From: Akkermansia muciniphila
GTDB taxonomy: Bacteria > Verrucomicrobiota > Verrucomicrobiia > Verrucomicrobiales > Akkermansiaceae
Assembly (NCBI RefSeq): GCF_040616545.1
Contig: NZ_CP156688.1
Coordinates: 1,116,001-1,180,000, forward strand
Direction: 5' to 3'
Length of the DNA stretch: 64,000 nucleotides
The notes under the pieces were generated by a model. That model had not been told where the DNA came from. It saw nothing but the letters and a program-made list of their open reading frames with translations, and did not search any database. Of the stretch, positions 1-8,890 are shown piece by piece; within the stretch, counting starts at the first letter, position 1; the number at the start of each line of letters is the position of its first letter. The position numbers were made by a program, and so were the translations under genes.

Positions 1-639
1 GGAAGGAGCGGGAAGAGGCTTTTCCTCCACATCCGCCACGGTGACGTTCAAGCCCCGGCTGAGGGCGTGCAGAACGATTCCTCGGCCCACTTTTCCGCAG
101 CCGATGACGACGAGCGTGCGCCCCGGGCCGCTTTCCGCCCCCAGCGCCTCCAGGGCGCGGAAAAAGCTTTCCCCGGTTCCCAGGCAGGTTTCTATCTGCT
201 TGATCCTTCCGGCATCCACCATCCACACGGGCTGCGGGCAGCCCGCATAGCGCTGTGCTCCTGACCGGGTCAGCTCCACATACCCGCAGCGGCTGAGGAC
301 ATGGCTGAGCGCCCCGGCGCAGTCCATGACCACGTCATAGGGGCCTTCCGTCCGTTCCGCCTCCGCCACGGGTATTCCGTACCGGCCCAGCAGCGCGACC
401 GTTTCCGGATCATGGGGCATCACGGGAGAGACGGCTGCCGTCAAGTCCGCTCCCGCCGCCAGCAGGGCGGCGTATTTGGCGCAGGTATTCCGGAACACAG
501 GGGAGGCGTCAATGACGCGGCATCCTTCCAACGGGCGGCTTTCCAACCACGTTTCATACTGGTGCAGAAGCACGGGAAATTCCTCCCGCCGGTAAAAGGG
601 GGACAAATCTTCCAGAATGCACGCCGGGTCCACAGGCAT
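1..639 (-). CDS. SAHH-like NAD-binding protein (3' end outside window)
   Basis: The minus-strand reading frame begins at the ATG complementary to 637-639 (MPVDPACILEDLSPFYRREE) and stays open to the window edge, giving 213 visible residues. Near residues 178-190 it has a Rossmann dinucleotide-binding loop (VVIGCGKVGRGI) followed by a strand ending in an acidic residue (VTVADVEE), the pattern of the NAD-binding domain of S-adenosylhomocysteine hydrolase. The preceding part (DVVMDCAGALSHV, then RIKQIETCLGTGES) also resembles an SAHH-type layout in which a substrate-domain helix precedes the NAD fold. The N-terminal region is shorter than, and unlike, canonical adenosylhomocysteinase, so this is probably a divergent SAHH-fold dehydrogenase rather than the methyl-cycle enzyme. 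The C-terminus is not visible, so catalytic residues cannot be checked. Confidence 0.7.
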   Translation of the reverse strand, partial: MPVDPACILEDLSPFYRREEFPVLLHQYETWLESRPLEGCRVIDASPVFRNTCAKYAALLAAGADLTAAVSPVMPHDPETVALLGRYGIPVAEAERTEGPYDVVMDCAGALSHVLSRCGYVELTRSGAQRYAGCPQPVWMVDAGRIKQIETCLGTGESFFRALEALGAESGPGRTLVVIGCGKVGRGIVLHALSRGLNVTVADVEEKPLPAPS

Positions 640-841
640 GGCGGTATTGTAGGGTCTTCGCCGGAAGGGGACAACCTTTCTCTGCCATGGAGAGAAAGTA
701 TCCATGCAGCTTGCAAAACAGGGGCATGATGGTAATTTGATTCAGCCTTATTTCTTATTGCGCCTGCTGCGGGTCACGGCCCTTGACGTGTTGAACAGCC
801 AGCAGTGTTGCAGAGTGTCCTGATTAAACAAATGGCAAGGT

Positions 842-1180
842 ATGGAGGAAATGGACCATCAACAGAAAAAAGGCACACCGGAAAGGTGGAAAAGAATAGT
901 GACGGTTGATCTTTTTTCCCAAGGGAACAAAGGAGAGAGGAGCTGTTCCACCGTGAGCTATATGATTTTCATCATGCTGATTGTTCCGATGGCGTATTAC
1001 ATTCTTCCAAGGGAGATAGGGGGCAATAGAGGAACGCTGCTGGCAATATCGCTCGGAATATTGATATGGATGGCATCATTCTTCAATGTTTTTACTATAT
1101 ATAAAAAGTCAAAATTTTTATTCACTCTTCTGTATTTATTTCCTATTTGCGGAGTGGTCATTTCATGGATGCTCCGTTAA
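842..1180 (+). CDS. small hypothetical membrane protein, three TM segments
   Basis: A 112-residue protein with a charged N-terminus (about 35 residues, Lys/Arg/Glu rich) and three hydrophobic segments at roughly 39-56, 66-88 and 92-111, ending almost directly after the last one. I recognise no family. The start could also be the ATG at 851; the purine-rich GGAGG at 844-848 is too close to serve that second start well. It stands alone, followed by a bidirectional terminator, with a divergent gene upstream. The coding sequence is clearly more AT-rich than its neighbours, which fits a recently acquired or weakly constrained gene. Function is unknown. Confidence 0.5.
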   Translation: MEEMDHQQKKGTPERWKRIVTVDLFSQGNKGERSCSTVSYMIFIMLIVPMAYYILPREIGGNRGTLLAISLGILIWMASFFNVFTIYKKSKFLFTLLYLFPICGVVISWMLR

Positions 1181-1266
1181 ATTTACATGGAATATTGCGT
1201 CCTGGCTGATACATCAGCCAGCAGGTAATTTTTTGAGAAAAAGCCGTCTCACGGAGATCAGGCTAT

Positions 1267-1303
1267 AAAAAATCCCGCATCCGTCAGGATGCAGGATTTT
1301 ATT
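1267..1303. terminator. bidirectional intrinsic terminator
   Basis: A run of A's, then ATCCCGCATCC, a 4-base loop, GGATGCAGGAT and a run of T's form a stable hairpin with one bulge and A/T tracts on both sides. It lies between the convergent small membrane protein gene (+) and the L,D-transpeptidase gene (-), so it can stop transcription from both. Confidence 0.8.
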
Positions 1304-1327
1304 GAATGGAGTATTGCGGCGCATGGC

Positions 1328-2035
1328 CTAGGATTGCACCGGAGGGGCTTTCTGCACTTCCGGCACGGGCAGGGGAGTCCGCTGGATGGTCACGGGCGTT
1401 CCCACGCTGGTTTGCTTGTAGAGAATTTCCGCGACGTTCCGCGGCAGGCGGACGCAGCCGTGGGAGATGGGATGGCGCCGCACTTTCCCTACGTGCAGGC
1501 CCAGGCCCGCGTTGGTGAGCCGCTGCCAGTAAGGCATGGGGGAACCGTCAAAGCGGCCGCCCTCCGGAACAGGGTCCGTGGATTCAGCGTTGTAGTTGAT
1601 GCATTTGCCTTCGGCATCATACATCTTGCCGTAAAGGTTGGAGGCGTGGTCTTCCTTTTTGGAGATGACCGTGTAGTCCCCCGTCTTGGTCGGATAGGCC
1701 TTGACGCCGGAGGAGAGGGGAAAGTCCATGGCGACCAGGCCGTCTACCAGGTACTGGCCCCGCTGCTCGTCCAGGCAGACGAAGATTTTGCGGGATTTCT
1801 TCGGCTTGCGGTTCAGCAGGGTGTCATCCTTGTACACGTCATACGTTTTCCGGTAGTCCTTGCGGGCTACAAAGTGGGCATACGTGGAGGGATGGAACGG
1901 GTTTTTATACTCCGGGACGGATTTGTCCACGGCACGCGGGTCCGGCAGGGCCGGGTGGCCCTTGCCGGAGTGGGAGCAGGACGTCCACCCCATGAGAACC
2001 ACGGGGAGGACGGCCAGAAGAAAGAGATGCTTCAT
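1328..2035 (-). CDS. L,D-transpeptidase (YkuD-type) with lipoprotein-like signal
   Basis: A 235-residue protein expected to crosslink peptidoglycan stem peptides, or anchor proteins to them, through a cysteine transpeptidase. The YkuD signature is plain near the C-terminus: HPISHGCVRLP, with His192 and catalytic Cys194, preceded by the glycine/histidine strand GLGLHVGK. The N-terminus is a short hydrophobic signal ending in GWTSC at residue 20. This would be a lipoprotein attachment Cys although the -3 residue is atypical; a cleaved signal peptide is the alternative. It lies 30 bases downstream of, and on the same strand as, a LysM lipoprotein gene. Two cell-wall genes in one likely operon support an envelope role. 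Confidence 0.88.
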   Translation of the reverse strand: MKHLFLLAVLPVVLMGWTSCSHSGKGHPALPDPRAVDKSVPEYKNPFHPSTYAHFVARKDYRKTYDVYKDDTLLNRKPKKSRKIFVCLDEQRGQYLVDGLVAMDFPLSSGVKAYPTKTGDYTVISKKEDHASNLYGKMYDAEGKCINYNAESTDPVPEGGRFDGSPMPYWQRLTNAGLGLHVGKVRRHPISHGCVRLPRNVAEILYKQTSVGTPVTIQRTPLPVPEVQKAPPVQS

Positions 2036-2065
2036 AAGCGGTGAAACCGGGGCGGATACCCCGAG

Positions 2066-2569
2066 TTACTTGGAACGCGGAATCGTCAGTTTCTGGTTGA
2101 TGTGAATCATGTCGGACTTGAGGCCGTTGGCCCTCTTGAGGGCTTTGACGGAGGTGCCGTTCCTGCGGGCGATGGCTCCCAGCGTGTCCCCCTTCTTCAC
2201 GGTGTAGGTGCGCGCCTTGGGAGCGGGCTTGCGTGAGGTGCTCTTCTTGGCAGACGCATTGCGGGAGGACTTGCTGCTGGCCGTAGTTTTCCGCGTGGAG
2301 GATTTCTTGCTGACGGAAGGCTTGGCGGGCGGATTGTAAGCGTAGCTGGAAGAGCTGGAGGAGCTCTTCACCGGGCTGTAATGGCCGGATTCATAAGCGG
2401 GATCGGAGCTTTCCGCAATCCACGGCGGGATTTCACCGCTGGCCGGTTCCGCAGTATCATAGCCGGCCGTGGAGGAATTCTGGGTGGAGCAGGAAGAGAA
2501 GGGCAGCACCAGCGCGGCAGCGCAGGCGCAGGTAAAAATGAATGGCGCTTTCATGTGTGCCCTGTTCAT
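2066..2569 (-). CDS. LysM-domain lipoprotein
   Basis: A 167-residue exported protein. The signal segment is hydrophobic and ends in the lipobox-like PFSSC, with Cys27 as the probable lipidated residue. Next comes a low-complexity Ser/Lys/Thr/Ala linker (about residues 65-115) and a single C-terminal LysM domain (YTVKKGDTLGAIARRNGTS through INQKLTIP), which binds the glycan backbone of peptidoglycan. The basic linker could cross or contact the cell wall. It is encoded just upstream of the L,D-transpeptidase, probably in one transcript. A second Met at residue 6 is an alternative start. There is no catalytic domain, so a scaffold or targeting role is inferred. Confidence 0.85.
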   Translation of the reverse strand: MNRAHMKAPFIFTCACAAALVLPFSSCSTQNSSTAGYDTAEPASGEIPPWIAESSDPAYESGHYSPVKSSSSSSSYAYNPPAKPSVSKKSSTRKTTASSKSSRNASAKKSTSRKPAPKARTYTVKKGDTLGAIARRNGTSVKALKRANGLKSDMIHINQKLTIPRSK

Positions 2570-2623
2570 ACTAATTTATGATTTCGGATTCAAGGCGCTA
2601 GCGCGGATTGCCGGGATTTTTTT

Positions 2624-3439
2624 TCAGCCCTTGTCCAGATTATAAAAGGTTTCCGCATTTCGCGTCGTTACGCGCGCCAGTTCCTCCAGTTCCATGCCTC
2701 TGGAAGCGGCGATGAAACGGGCCGTATGGATGAGATGGGCGGGTTCGTTCATGCGGCCCCGGAGGGGTTCCGGGCTGAGGTAGGGGGAGTCCGTTTCCAG
2801 CATGATGCGGTCTTCCGGGCACCAGCGCGCGGTTTCCGCCGCCACGGGGGCGTTTTTAAAGGTGGCCACCCCGGTGAAGGAGACCATGCCGTCCAGTTCG
2901 TCAAAGATTCGCGCGGCCTGGGCCGTGTTTCCTATGAAGCAGTGGAACACGGGACGCACGCGGCCCGCGTGGTTCCGGGCAATCGCCAGAGCGTCTTCAA
3001 AGCTTCCGGAGCCTTTCCGGTCCCGCGTGTGCAGCACGATGTTGAGGCCCAGGCGCGCCGCGAGGTCAAAGTGCTGTTCCAGCAGGTCCTGTTGAAGGCG
3101 GCGGAATTGTTCCGTATCCCACCCTTCCGGCGCTCCGTGGAAGTAGTCCAGCCCCGTCTCCCCGATGGCGGCCAGGGGGGCGCCCTGCGCCTTCCGGAAG
3201 AGTTCGTCCGCCCAGCCCTCCGGCGCGTCATGGGCGTCGTCCGGATGGATGCCCAGCGCGCAAAAGACCACGCCCGGGAACTGGCGCGCCCACGCTGCGT
3301 TCGCCTCCCAGTCATCCGGGCGGGCTCCCAGCGTAATCATGCGGTCAATGCCTTCCCGGAGGGCATGCTCCACATAGGCTTCCCGGCGGGACTGGTCGAA
3401 TTGCGCGGAAGCCAGATGGCAGTGCGTGTCAATAATCAT
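2624..3439 (-). CDS. TatD-family metal-dependent DNase
   Basis: A 271-residue TIM-barrel hydrolase of the TatD family, which acts as a metal-dependent deoxyribonuclease (3'-5' exonuclease in E. coli). The start chosen is the Met of MIIDTHCHLASAQFD, because the H-x-H metal motif (THCHL) normally sits within the first ten residues; the frame is open a further 49 codons upstream but that part has no family similarity. Other family marks are the glutamate in AAIGETGLDYF, histidines in FHCFIGN and LHTRD, and the late aspartate in LETDSPYLSPEPLRG. It follows the LysM gene on the same strand after about 55 bases and is divergent from the lpxR-like gene. Confidence 0.92.
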   Translation of the reverse strand: MIIDTHCHLASAQFDQSRREAYVEHALREGIDRMITLGARPDDWEANAAWARQFPGVVFCALGIHPDDAHDAPEGWADELFRKAQGAPLAAIGETGLDYFHGAPEGWDTEQFRRLQQDLLEQHFDLAARLGLNIVLHTRDRKGSGSFEDALAIARNHAGRVRPVFHCFIGNTAQAARIFDELDGMVSFTGVATFKNAPVAAETARWCPEDRIMLETDSPYLSPEPLRGRMNEPAHLIHTARFIAASRGMELEELARVTTRNAETFYNLDKG

Positions 3440-3563
3440 GGCGTAAGAAACCCTGGCAGGGCGGGGAAAGTTTGTGGATATTTCCCGGTTTTGAAAAGTG
3501 CAAACGCAGGGCATGCCTGATTTTTCCTTGCCACGCGCAAATGAAACGCACAAACTGCCGCCC

Positions 3564-4625
3564 ATGAATTGTACGGCTTTGTGCATGTGCGCCGGCCTGT
3601 TGTCGGTGGCTTCCCTTCAGGCAGGAACCCAGCAGATAGAAGCGCCGCAGGAGGGCCCCGTCATCAGTTTCCATCTGGAAAACGACATGTTCGTGGGAGA
3701 TGACGATAACTATACCAACGGCATCCGCTTTGCCTGGATGTCCGGCACCACGTCCCGGAGCCACACCTTTTCCGGCATGCTGGGAACGGTGCTGGGGGGG
3801 ACGAACGCTTCGGCTTCCTGGCGGCGTTTCATGGGCATGAACGGTTCCCCCAACCTGCGCCAGCAGTGGGGGCTGGACCTGACCCAGCTCATGTACACTC
3901 CGGAGCAGAAGGCCACCTATCCCCTCTACAACCAGCACCCCTATGTGGGCAACCTGACGCTGGGCCTGACCTCCCTGGTCAAGAATGAAGACAGGGCCAA
4001 TTCCCTGGAACTGCAACTGGGCACCACGGGAACGAATTCCCTGGCGAAAGGCTCCCAGCATTTCATTCATAAGCTGTGGGGCATGGAACAATGGCCCGGC
4101 TGGTCCAACCAGCTTCCCGGAGAAATGACGGCCAATCTGTTTTTCAAGCGTTACTACCGCCTGCGCGGGCTGGAGAAGCGCTACAGCTCCGGCTTTGAAA
4201 CGGACGCCCTGGCCTACTGGCACGCGGACGCGGGCACGGTGAAGGTGCAGGCGGGTGGCGGCATGTCCTTCCGCTTTGGCTACAATCTGGGCAATACTTC
4301 CCCTGAAAACAGCATCCGCGGGGCCACCAGCGCCGCGCCGCCCTTCGTTTACAACAGGACGAACGTCGCCAACTGGGGGTATTACGGCTACCTGCACGCC
4401 GCCGTGCGCGCCGTGGCCCATGACCTGTACCTGGACGGCACGGTGTTCCGCTCCTCTCCGGAGTACGTGAACAAGTATCCCGTGGTGGGGGAATGGGGTT
4501 ATGGCTTCGGCCTCCGGTACAAGCGCACGGAACTGCTGTTCGGCCTCCATTACATCACCAAGGAGTACACGCAGCAGGAATCCATGCAGTGCGTGGGCGT
4601 CCTTCAGTTAAGACATACTTTTTAA
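3564..4625 (+). CDS. lpxR: LpxR-family outer-membrane lipid A 3'-O-deacylase
   Basis: A 353-residue protein with a signal peptide (MNCTALCMCAGLLSVASLQA) and the hallmark N-terminal block of the DUF2219/LpxR family: ISFHLENDMFVG, then DDDNYTNGIRFAW. In LpxR the Asn-Asp pair and the Thr of the YTNG turn belong to the calcium and active-site region at the membrane face of a 12-stranded barrel. The rest alternates aromatic-rich strands and ends in a terminal aromatic (RHTF), as expected for an outer-membrane barrel. The frame opens 22 codons earlier, but the Met directly before the signal peptide is the sensible start. Removing the 3' acyl chains would modify LPS immunogenicity. Assignment is by motif. 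Confidence 0.85.
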   Translation: MNCTALCMCAGLLSVASLQAGTQQIEAPQEGPVISFHLENDMFVGDDDNYTNGIRFAWMSGTTSRSHTFSGMLGTVLGGTNASASWRRFMGMNGSPNLRQQWGLDLTQLMYTPEQKATYPLYNQHPYVGNLTLGLTSLVKNEDRANSLELQLGTTGTNSLAKGSQHFIHKLWGMEQWPGWSNQLPGEMTANLFFKRYYRLRGLEKRYSSGFETDALAYWHADAGTVKVQAGGGMSFRFGYNLGNTSPENSIRGATSAAPPFVYNRTNVANWGYYGYLHAAVRAVAHDLYLDGTVFRSSPEYVNKYPVVGEWGYGFGLRYKRTELLFGLHYITKEYTQQESMQCVGVLQLRHTF

Positions 4626-4764
4626 CGGCTGCGTTTTCCGCAGGCGGTCCATAAACGCAACGGCAGCTTGCAAAGGTGAAGTTTGCTGTTAGAATTAGAA
4701 TTGCGGATTCGTATGTAACAGGACAATCCGTTTTTGCATACCAACGTTGACACATACTTACTTC

Positions 4765-7700
4765 ATGAGAACGACCAGATCCTGGCTTTTATCCTGTACC
4801 GCGCTGGCGGTAGGCTCCGCCATGTGCGGCCTCGGAGCCCCGGGCGATTCCGCCCCCGCGCCCGCCCCCACCGGGCTGGAATGGGAGCAGGAACAGAACC
4901 TGCATTTGAACAAGGAGGCCCCCACGGCCTTTTTTGCGTCTTTCAGCGATTTGCAGTCCGCCCTGAAGGTGCTGCCTGAAAACAGCAAATGGCGCAAGTC
5001 CTTGAACGGCCAGTGGAAGTTCCACTGGGCAAAGGACCCCCAGAGCCGCCCGGCCGATTTTTACAAGCCGGATTACGACGTGAGGGACTGGAAGGAAATC
5101 AAGGTGCCCGCCTCCTGGCAGACGCAGGGCTACGGCACCCCCATTTATTCCAACCAGCCGTACCCCTTTGAACGCTCCTGGCCCTATGTGATGAAGGAGC
5201 CCTCCAACAAGAATTACACGTCCTACAAGGAACGGAACCCCGTAGGCTCCTACCGCCGCACCTTTGAAGTGCCCGCGGACTGGGACGGCAGGGAGGTGTA
5301 CATGCAGTTTGACGGCGTGGATTCCTTCTTCTACCTCTGGATCAACGGGCAGTACGTGGGCTTTTCCAAGGACTCCCGCAATCCGGCCCGCTTTGACATC
5401 AGCCCCTACCTCAAGAAGGGGGAAAACGTGGTGGCCGCGGAGGTGTACCGCCATTCCGACGGCGCGTACCTGGAATGCCAGGATATGTTCCGCCTGTCAG
5501 GCATTTTCCGCAACGTTTCCATTTTTGCGGTGCCGAAGGTCCACATCCGCGACTTTTTCGCGCAGACCAATCCGGTGGACCAGAGGGACTGGGCCCTGAA
5601 CATTGACCCCGCCAAGCCCGGCACCATGAACGGAGACTGGCGCCTCCAGGTGGACGTGGACGTGCGCAACCTGTTCCCGGCAACCGAGAAGCTGGAAGGG
5701 TGCACCGTATCCATGGCCCTGTATGACGCTTCCGGCAAGCTGGTGGAGCCCGTCAAGCCCAAGGACGCCCCGTATGACGGCGTGCTGGAAAAGCCCTTGC
5801 GCATCACCGGCATGAAGGATTTCAAGACTTCCCTGCTGGGCATTTACGCCAAGCCCAAACTGTGGTCCGCGGAGGACCCCAACCTGTACACGCTGGTGCT
5901 GACGCTGAAGCGTGACGGCAAGACGGAGGAGATGGTTTCCTCCCGCGTGGGCTTCCGCAACGTGGTGATTAAGGACAGCGTGTTCCTGGTGAACGGCCAG
6001 CCGGTCAAGGTGAAGGGCGTGAACCGCCATGAAAGCCATCCGGAAACCGGGCACTACGTGACCCCGGAGCAGATGGAGGAGGAGGTGCAGATGATGAAGC
6101 GCGCCAACATCAACCACGTGCGCTGCTCCCATTATCCCGCAGACCCCTATTTCTACTACCTTTGCGACAAGTACGGCATTTACGTGCAGGATGAGGCCAA
6201 CATCGAGTCCCACGGCTACTACTACGGCAAGGAGTCCCTTTCCCACCCCATCGAATGGATGCCGGCCCACGTGGACCGCATCATGGCGATGGTGGAGCGC
6301 AACAAGAACCACCCCAGCGTGATCATGTGGTCCCTGGGGAATGAAGCCGGCCCCGGCCAGAACTTCCGCAGCGCGGAAAAGATCGTGAAGGCCAGGGACA
6401 TGTCCCGCCCCACCCACTATGAACGCAATAACGACATTGTGGACCTGGGCTCCAACCAGTACCCCTCCGTGGACTGGACGCGCTCCATGGCGGCCAACAA
6501 GAACTTCCCCAAGCCCTACTACATTTCCGAGTACGCGCACAACATGATGAACGCCATGGGCAACCTGGCGGATTACTGGGAGGCCATTGAGTCCTCCGAC
6601 CGCATCATGGGCGGCGCCATCTGGGACTGGGTGGACCAGGGCCTGTACAAGACGCTGCCGAACGGGGAAAAGATGCTGGCCTACGGCGGGGACTTCAACG
6701 ACCATCCCAACAGCGGGCAGTTCGTGTTCAACGGCACCATCCTGGCGGATCGCACGCCGGAACCGGGCTACTTTGAAGTGAAGCACGTTTATCAGAACAT
6801 CTCCACGTCCCTGACGGACGACGGCAAGATCGCCATCTTCAACAAGAACTTCTTTACGGACCTGTCTCCGTACGACATTACCTGGACCCTGACGGAGAAC
6901 GGGAATGTGGTGGCGGAAGGCAAGCTGGATACGCCTCCGGCCGGACCCAGGGAGAAGATCGTGGTGCCCGTACCGGACATCCCGCAGCTGAAAAACCGTA
7001 AGCCGGGAGCGGAATACGCCCTGCGCATCGGCTACAAGCTGAAGAAGGACAAGGACTGGGCCAAGAAGGGCTATGAACTGGCCTTTGACCAGCTCCAGCT
7101 TCCCGTGCAGGGAGACATGCCCATGTTCAAGGCTCCTTCCGGCAAGGTCACCCTCAGCGCGGACAAACACACCGTGTCCGGCAAGGATTTCTCCGTGCAG
7201 TTTGACGCGGCCACCGGGGAACTGGCCCAGTTCACCGTGAACGGCAAGCCCCTGTTCAAGACGCCCATGGCGGTGAACGCCCTGCGCGCCGCTTCCAGCA
7301 ATGAGCCGGGCGTCATGGCCAAGAGCATGGCCAATGGCCTCCGTGAGCTGAAGCATGAACTGCTCAGTTATGAAGCCGTGGACAACGGCACCAGCGTCAC
7401 CGTCAAGCAGTCCGTCAAGGTAAGCGGCAAGCAGGCTGAAAACATCAGCGGCTACGGCGACACCAAGACCGCCATCACGCCCAGAAAGCAGCCTCTGAAC
7501 GACACGAACACCCATTTCATCAACAATCTGGAATGGACTATCTACCCGGATGGAACCGTCGTCTGCCAGTCCGTGCTGCTGCCGCGCGGCAATCCCCTGG
7601 AGCTGCTGCGCCTGGGGTATGAACTCCAGCTTCCGGCGAACATGGGCAACGTGACCTACTACGGCCGCGGGCCGGAGGAAAACTATGCGGACCGCAAGAG

Positions 7701-8559
7701 CGGCATGCCCCTGGGCGTGTACAAGACGACGGCCCGGGATTCCTTCTTCCCGTACGGCAGGCCGCAGGATTGCGGCAACCATGAAGACACCCGCTGGGTG
7801 GCCGTCACGGATGACAAGGGGCAGGGCCTGCTCTTCGGTTCCGTGGGCGCCCCGTTTGCCTTTTCGGCCATTCCCTACACCACGACGGACCTGATTCTGG
7901 CCAACCACCCCGTGGAGCTGCCCAAGACGACGGACAAGACCGTGCTGATCCTCTCCTCCGCCACGCGCGGCCTGGGGGGCGCCTCCTGCGGCCCCGGCCC
8001 CATGGGCAAGGACATCATCAAGGCCAACAAGCCCTACCCGCTGTCCTTCTTCATGCGTCCCGTCACCTCCAAGTCCTACAAGGGTGAAATCCGCGTGCCC
8101 GCGGCCCAGCTGGACATGACCATGCTGACCCGTACGGACAAGTACACCGTCAAGAGCGTTTCCAGCCAGGAGCAGGGAGAGGCGGACGCCGAGTTCGCCA
8201 TTGACGGGGATCCCGGCACCTTCTGGCACTCCGAGTACAACAAGACCGTGACCAAGCACCCGCACGTGCTGGCCGTGGACCTGGGCAAGGAGCGGGAGTT
8301 CTCCGGCATTACCTACCTCCCCCGCCAGGACGGCAGCGGCAATGGCCGCGTGAAGGATTATTCCGTGGAAGTGAGCACGGACGGTGAAAAATGGCAACCT
8401 GCCGCCAAGGGAGCCTTCCCGGACAGCCCGGACCTTCAGGAAGTGAAGTTCCAGGCGCCCGTCAAGGCGCGCTACTTCCGTTTCTCCGCCCTCAGTGAAA
8501 CGAAGGGCCGGGATTACGCCGCCGTAGCGGAACTGGATATCATTCCCGTCAAGAAATAA
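4765..8559 (+). CDS. secreted GH2 beta-galactosidase with C-terminal F5/8C (CBM32-like) domain
   Basis: A 1264-residue exported LacZ-type enzyme cleaving terminal beta-galactosides. It starts with a hydrophobic signal (about 1-26; an in-frame TTG six codons earlier is less likely). Domain order: GH2 sugar-binding fold (about 55-235), immunoglobulin-like domain, TIM barrel (about 400-690), linker domain, beta-galactosidase small-chain domain (about 800-1085), and a discoidin/F5-8C domain (about 1125-1263; IDGDPGTFWHSEY, then ARYFRFSAL). The acid/base glutamate is in SLGNEAGPG (about E527) and the nucleophile in ISEYAHNMMNAMGN (about E589). The length exceeds E. coli LacZ mainly through the carbohydrate-binding tail. 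In this organism mucin core galactose is a plausible substrate; that is inference. Confidence 0.93.
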   Translation: MRTTRSWLLSCTALAVGSAMCGLGAPGDSAPAPAPTGLEWEQEQNLHLNKEAPTAFFASFSDLQSALKVLPENSKWRKSLNGQWKFHWAKDPQSRPADFYKPDYDVRDWKEIKVPASWQTQGYGTPIYSNQPYPFERSWPYVMKEPSNKNYTSYKERNPVGSYRRTFEVPADWDGREVYMQFDGVDSFFYLWINGQYVGFSKDSRNPARFDISPYLKKGENVVAAEVYRHSDGAYLECQDMFRLSGIFRNVSIFAVPKVHIRDFFAQTNPVDQRDWALNIDPAKPGTMNGDWRLQVDVDVRNLFPATEKLEGCTVSMALYDASGKLVEPVKPKDAPYDGVLEKPLRITGMKDFKTSLLGIYAKPKLWSAEDPNLYTLVLTLKRDGKTEEMVSSRVGFRNVVIKDSVFLVNGQPVKVKGVNRHESHPETGHYVTPEQMEEEVQMMKRANINHVRCSHYPADPYFYYLCDKYGIYVQDEANIESHGYYYGKESLSHPIEWMPAHVDRIMAMVERNKNHPSVIMWSLGNEAGPGQNFRSAEKIVKARDMSRPTHYERNNDIVDLGSNQYPSVDWTRSMAANKNFPKPYYISEYAHNMMNAMGNLADYWEAIESSDRIMGGAIWDWVDQGLYKTLPNGEKMLAYGGDFNDHPNSGQFVFNGTILADRTPEPGYFEVKHVYQNISTSLTDDGKIAIFNKNFFTDLSPYDITWTLTENGNVVAEGKLDTPPAGPREKIVVPVPDIPQLKNRKPGAEYALRIGYKLKKDKDWAKKGYELAFDQLQLPVQGDMPMFKAPSGKVTLSADKHTVSGKDFSVQFDAATGELAQFTVNGKPLFKTPMAVNALRAASSNEPGVMAKSMANGLRELKHELLSYEAVDNGTSVTVKQSVKVSGKQAENISGYGDTKTAITPRKQPLNDTNTHFINNLEWTIYPDGTVVCQSVLLPRGNPLELLRLGYELQLPANMGNVTYYGRGPEENYADRKSGMPLGVYKTTARDSFFPYGRPQDCGNHEDTRWVAVTDDKGQGLLFGSVGAPFAFSAIPYTTTDLILANHPVELPKTTDKTVLILSSATRGLGGASCGPGPMGKDIIKANKPYPLSFFMRPVTSKSYKGEIRVPAAQLDMTMLTRTDKYTVKSVSSQEQGEADAEFAIDGDPGTFWHSEYNKTVTKHPHVLAVDLGKEREFSGITYLPRQDGSGNGRVKDYSVEVSTDGEKWQPAAKGAFPDSPDLQEVKFQAPVKARYFRFSALSETKGRDYAAVAELDIIPVKK

Positions 8560-8588
8560 CTCCTGCGGGTTCAACCCGTTTGAACAGG

Positions 8589-8626
8589 CGCCCCGCCGCT
8601 CTTCAGGAAGCGCGCGGGGCGTTTTT
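8589..8626 (+). terminator. intrinsic terminator of the GH2 gene
   Basis: CGCCCCGC and GCGGGGCG form an 8-bp GC stem directly followed by five T's, about 30 bases after the beta-galactosidase stop codon. Confidence 0.88.
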
Positions 8627-8635
8627 ATTGCCGTC

Positions 8636-8797
8636 ATGCTGCCTGAAGCCTTGGTTGAGCGTTACAAACCCTTTGCGGCAACTGATGACCATGCGGCTGT
8701 CGGCCGTACTGATTTTTTAGAACATATGTTCGCCGGGGTTCAGGAGTACCGGCAGTTGCCGCTAAGGCTTGCGGCGCTCTCCGGCGGCAGGATGTGA
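8636..8797 (+). other. short unassigned ORF (53 codons) in the GH2-PEP-CTERM gap
   Basis: Between the GH2 terminator and the next gene there is an uninterrupted 53-codon frame starting MLPEALVERYKPFAATDD and ending SGGRM. It has no recognisable domain or signal peptide, and it begins just after the terminator T-tract, so it would need its own promoter. It may be a chance frame, a small protein or a remnant. The rest of the 8560-8890 gap holds only the two flanking terminators. Confidence 0.2.
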
Positions 8798-8828
8798 CAG
8801 GGGGGCCATGCGGCAGTCATGCGCCTGT

Positions 8829-8865
8829 AAAAAAGCCTCCGCACAGGGTGTTCCCGTGCGGAGGC
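8829..8865 (-). terminator. intrinsic terminator of the PEP-CTERM gene
   Basis: Read on the minus strand, GCCTCCGCAC, an 11-base loop and GTGCGGAGGC followed by six T's form a textbook terminator about 25 bases after the stop of the PEP-CTERM protein gene. Confidence 0.9.
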
Positions 8866-8890
8866 TCAAGGAGGGGAGGAAAAGGGCGCT

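Noticed and set aside
5497-8637. A 1046-codon minus-strand open frame
   Set aside because: It lies entirely antisense to the GH2 gene, whose motifs and domain order are unmistakable. The translated protein is rich in His, Gly, Val and Arg with no domain, the usual product of GC-rich antisense frames.
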